A DNA stretch of 64,000 nucleotides from Aldehydirespirator sp965204415 (GTDB lineage: Bacteria > Actinomycetota > Acidimicrobiia > Acidimicrobiales > Aldehydirespiratoraceae). Made by a program: the position numbers and the translations under genes. The notes below the pieces were generated by a model that saw only the letters and a list, made by a program, of their open reading frames with translations, searched no databases and was not told the DNA's origin. The first letter of the stretch is position 1; each line of letters opens with the position of its first letter. Of this stretch, positions 62,314-64,000 are shown piece after piece. The DNA lies in the NCBI GenBank assembly GCA_965204415.1, contig CBDBEL010000003.1, positions 806,001-870,000 of the forward strand, written 5' to 3'.

Positions 62314-63320
62314 GGGCCTGCTACCACAGTCGAGGCTGTGGCCGGTTGTGGGATCGCCGCGGCCATTCCGGCGCCGGGGGCGTGGACGGCCTTGACGATC
62401 TCTATCCATGTGACTGTCGCCAGGGTCACATGTACTCCTACGAGCAGGGCGGGAACGCCGGTGAAGTACTGCGTATAGCCGACCGCGCCCTGCACGGCGA
62501 GCAGCACTGCAATCCGTCCCATCCGGACGTGCCCAGCCGAGCCCGATGCCCGCAGCCGCCACCACGTCCACGCCACCATCCCTAGCAGGATCACCGCCAC
62601 GATGCTGTGGATCCGGGCCACCTCCCGCACTAGCAGCGGAAGCCTCTCTGCCCGGGTGTCACCGGCATGGGGCCCGGCCCCTGTGACCAGCGTGCCGGTA
62701 ACCAGCAATGCCCCGCCGACCACCAGCACGGCCCACAGCATCAACCGGGTCGTTCCGTCGGGCGGGTTCGGGCGGCGGGGCCGGGTCGTTCCGTCGGGCG
62801 GGTGAGCCGTTCGCGACTCGGCGGACGCAAGCCCCGCGTCGCTGCGGGCTCGGACATCGAGCACGGCCGCGTTCCATAGCAGCACCATCGACAGCAGGAA
62901 ATGCCCCATGGTGAAGCGAGGGTCGAGTTCGGACAGCACCAGCAGGGCTCCCAGCCCGACCTGGGCCAGCACCCCGGCCACCAGGCCCAGCGACAGCATG
63001 ATCAGGTCGGCCCGGCGCGGCTTCCGCCGCCAGGAGCCCAGCACGGCCCCCATCACCGCGATGGCCACCACCCCGGTGAAGAGCCGGTTCACGAACTCGA
63101 CCAGGGCGTGATACTCCAGGTCGGCCACGAAGCGGTCCTCGGAGCAGGTGGGCCAGTCCTCGCAGCCCAGCCCCGACCCGGTGAGGCGCACGGACACGCC
63201 GGTCACCACTATGGCCGCGAGCGCCCAGAGGGCGAACCGGGTGAGCCGAGCGTAGGTCGAAGGGGCCACAGTCTGATCGTACGGCCAAAGGGCCGGGGTT
63301 GGAATACGGCGCATCCACAT
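62310..63320 (-). CDS. ctaA: Heme A synthase (COX15/CtaA family)
   Basis: Membrane enzyme of up to 336 residues that oxidises heme O to heme A for cytochrome oxidase. Hallmarks are GSGLGCEDWPTC near the first helix, EFVNRLFTG, GHFLLSM, RIHSIVAV and GVHVTL, with His residues as heme ligands, over eight helices. The true start may be the GTG near 63269 (VAPSTYARLTRF), since the first 17 codons have no hydrophobic or family character. A central loop contains a 12-codon tandem duplication (PDGTTR twice). Confidence 0.9.
   Translation of the reverse strand: MWMRRIPTPALWPYDQTVAPSTYARLTRFALWALAAIVVTGVSVRLTGSGLGCEDWPTCSEDRFVADLEYHALVEFVNRLFTGVVAIAVMGAVLGSWRRKPRRADLIMLSLGLVAGVLAQVGLGALLVLSELDPRFTMGHFLLSMVLLWNAAVLDVRARSDAGLASAESRTAHPPDGTTRPRRPNPPDGTTRLMLWAVLVVGGALLVTGTLVTGAGPHAGDTRAERLPLLVREVARIHSIVAVILLGMVAWTWWRLRASGSAGHVRMGRIAVLLAVQGAVGYTQYFTGVPALLVGVHVTLATVTWIEIVKAVHAPGAGMAAAIPQPATASTVVAGP
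62745..62802. repeat. In-frame 36-bp duplication in heme A synthase
   Basis: The 22-mer beginning CCGGGTCGTTCCGTCGGGCG occurs at 62745-62766 and 62781-62802, giving two PPDGTTR segments in a cytoplasmic-loop region between transmembrane halves. The period of 36 keeps the frame. Confidence 0.85.
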
Positions 63321-63368
63321 GCGGCGCCCGGCCGGGGAGGCCGGGGCTGGGGGCTGGTGGGCAGTCCA

Positions 63369-63800
63369 TCACGCGGCGTCCCGGCTGTCCTCACCGTCGT
63401 TGCCGTCGGGTTGCGGATGGGTGGCGTCGAGTCGTCCCTCGATGCGGGCCAGGCGCTCGCGTGCGTCATTGAGGCTGGCACTGAGGTCGTCGAGCCTGTC
63501 GCTGAAGTCGTCGAGCCTGTCGCTGAAGTCGTCGAGCCTGCCGCCGATGGCGCCGATGGCGGCGCGCAGCAGGTCGAACTGTTCGGCGGTCCACTCGCGG
63601 TTTTTCTGGTTGGTTCTCTCGATCAGCTCGGCGGTCCACTCGCGGGTCTTGGTGCTGTCGACATGCTGGTAGCGCATCAGGGTTACGGCCAACCCCACGA
63701 TGGGCAGGACGAACGCCAGGATGACGGGGGTGAGCTCCCATGAAGAGGCCGTCTCGGCCTGAGCCTGCCCGATGACCGCGGCAACCGTCGATAGTGCCAT
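63369..63800 (-). CDS. Small membrane protein with coiled coil (paralogue of the gene at 47469)
   Basis: Protein of 143 residues from the ATG at 63800; a longer start at 63860 is possible. An N-terminal segment with a weak first helix (3-14) precedes a membrane helix (about 25-43, TPVILAFVLPIVGLAVTLMR). Then comes YQHVDSTKTREWTAELIERT, a coiled coil with three DRLDDFS-type heptad-like repeats, and RERLARIEGRLD. The block MRY-HVDSTKTR...LIERT...KNR...ARIEG is shared with the gene 16 kb away. Function is unknown. The internal repeat DRLDDFS comes from a tandem 21-bp repeat. Confidence 0.7.
   Translation of the reverse strand: MALSTVAAVIGQAQAETASSWELTPVILAFVLPIVGLAVTLMRYQHVDSTKTREWTAELIERTNQKNREWTAEQFDLLRAAIGAIGGRLDDFSDRLDDFSDRLDDLSASLNDARERLARIEGRLDATHPQPDGNDGEDSRDAA
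63484..63540. repeat. 21-bp tandem repeat in the coiled-coil gene
   Basis: GTCGTCGAGCCTGTCGCTGAA recurs in tandem about 2.7 times, encoding the (S)DRLDDF heptads. Exactly seven codons per unit keeps coiled-coil register, so copy number would alter rod length. Confidence 0.8.
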
Positions 63801-64000
63801 GACAGCACCGTAGCTATCTGGCGACACTGTCGCAACTCCAAACAGCATGAAATATGTCAATCAGGCATTCAGGCTGCCGTTGGCACTTCGGGCAGGGCCT
63901 GACCGCTGGCACGGCCAGCCGGACGGCAAGACGGGCCTCACCACCTGCGGCGACACCGGCCCGACATTTTGCAGCGGATGGCCGTAGCCTTTCGGCGTGA
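63801..64000. other. Spacer at window end
   Basis: No supported gene. It contains a small palindrome GCGACACTGTCGC (63821-63833) upstream of the coiled-coil gene and, on the minus strand, a TTGACA box near 63860. The last bases include a GTGA that could be the start of a gene beyond the window. Confidence 0.4.

Overview
The window is high-GC DNA that reads as an actinobacterial chromosome, most probably from an uncultured Acidimicrobiia-like lineage. The support is the adjacent DUF2017 and ClpS genes, a COX15-type heme A synthase, several P450s, an MMPL exporter and actinobacterial-style tRNAs. The class-level call is inference. There are no rRNA genes, insertion sequences, phage genes or CRISPR arrays.

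Layout. (1) 1-10.8 kb is an amino-sugar-type uptake and catabolism locus. It holds a lipoprotein binding protein, two permeases and a MalK-type ATPase, a Gfo/Idh/MocA dehydrogenase, a DeoR repressor, an AgaS-like SIS protein, a DUF2090 aldolase, a FucU-type mutarotase and NagA (cut by the window start). A LacC/1-phosphofructokinase-type kinase lies on the opposite strand between them. Deacetylation, deamination/isomerisation, phosphorylation and aldol cleavage form a complete route of the N-acetylgalactosamine (Aga) type. (2) 10.7-11.6 kb is a long non-coding stretch with phased repeats overlapping a promoter, an AT-rich patch and a run of 20 G. (3) 11.6-47.4 kb is one uninterrupted gene for a secreted protein of about 11,900 residues. 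It has a signal peptide, 14 discoidin/F5-8C-like modules, about 41 fibronectin III modules, an embedded glycosidase-like region, about 16 Calx-beta and 16 cadherin-like modules, and three C-terminal SLH domains for wall anchoring.

(4) 47.4-52.9 kb is mixed: a small membrane coiled-coil protein, a small helical protein flanked by copies of a P450 3' end, that P450, a TetR regulator, Hsp20, and a tight three-gene cassette with a TIGR04255 protein. (5) 52.9-53.2 kb has tRNA-Glu, tRNA-Asp and tRNA-Phe on the minus strand. (6) 53.4-61.3 kb has two tandem genes that fuse a GPP34 (GOLPH3-like) domain to a cytochrome P450. The second is broken by a frameshift at a nine-G run. An MMPL/RND exporter, a relic reading frame and a Rieske oxygenase of the KshA/Neverland kind follow. 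The set suggests oxidative tailoring and export of a sterol- or terpenoid-like lipid. (7) 61.4-63.8 kb is core genome: DUF2017, ClpS, heme A synthase, and a paralogue of the small membrane coiled-coil protein.

The most unusual items are the GPP34-P450 fusions with a non-canonical I-helix, the G-tract frameshift, and the giant SLH-anchored glycan-binding protein with a buried catalytic region next to an amino-sugar import operon.
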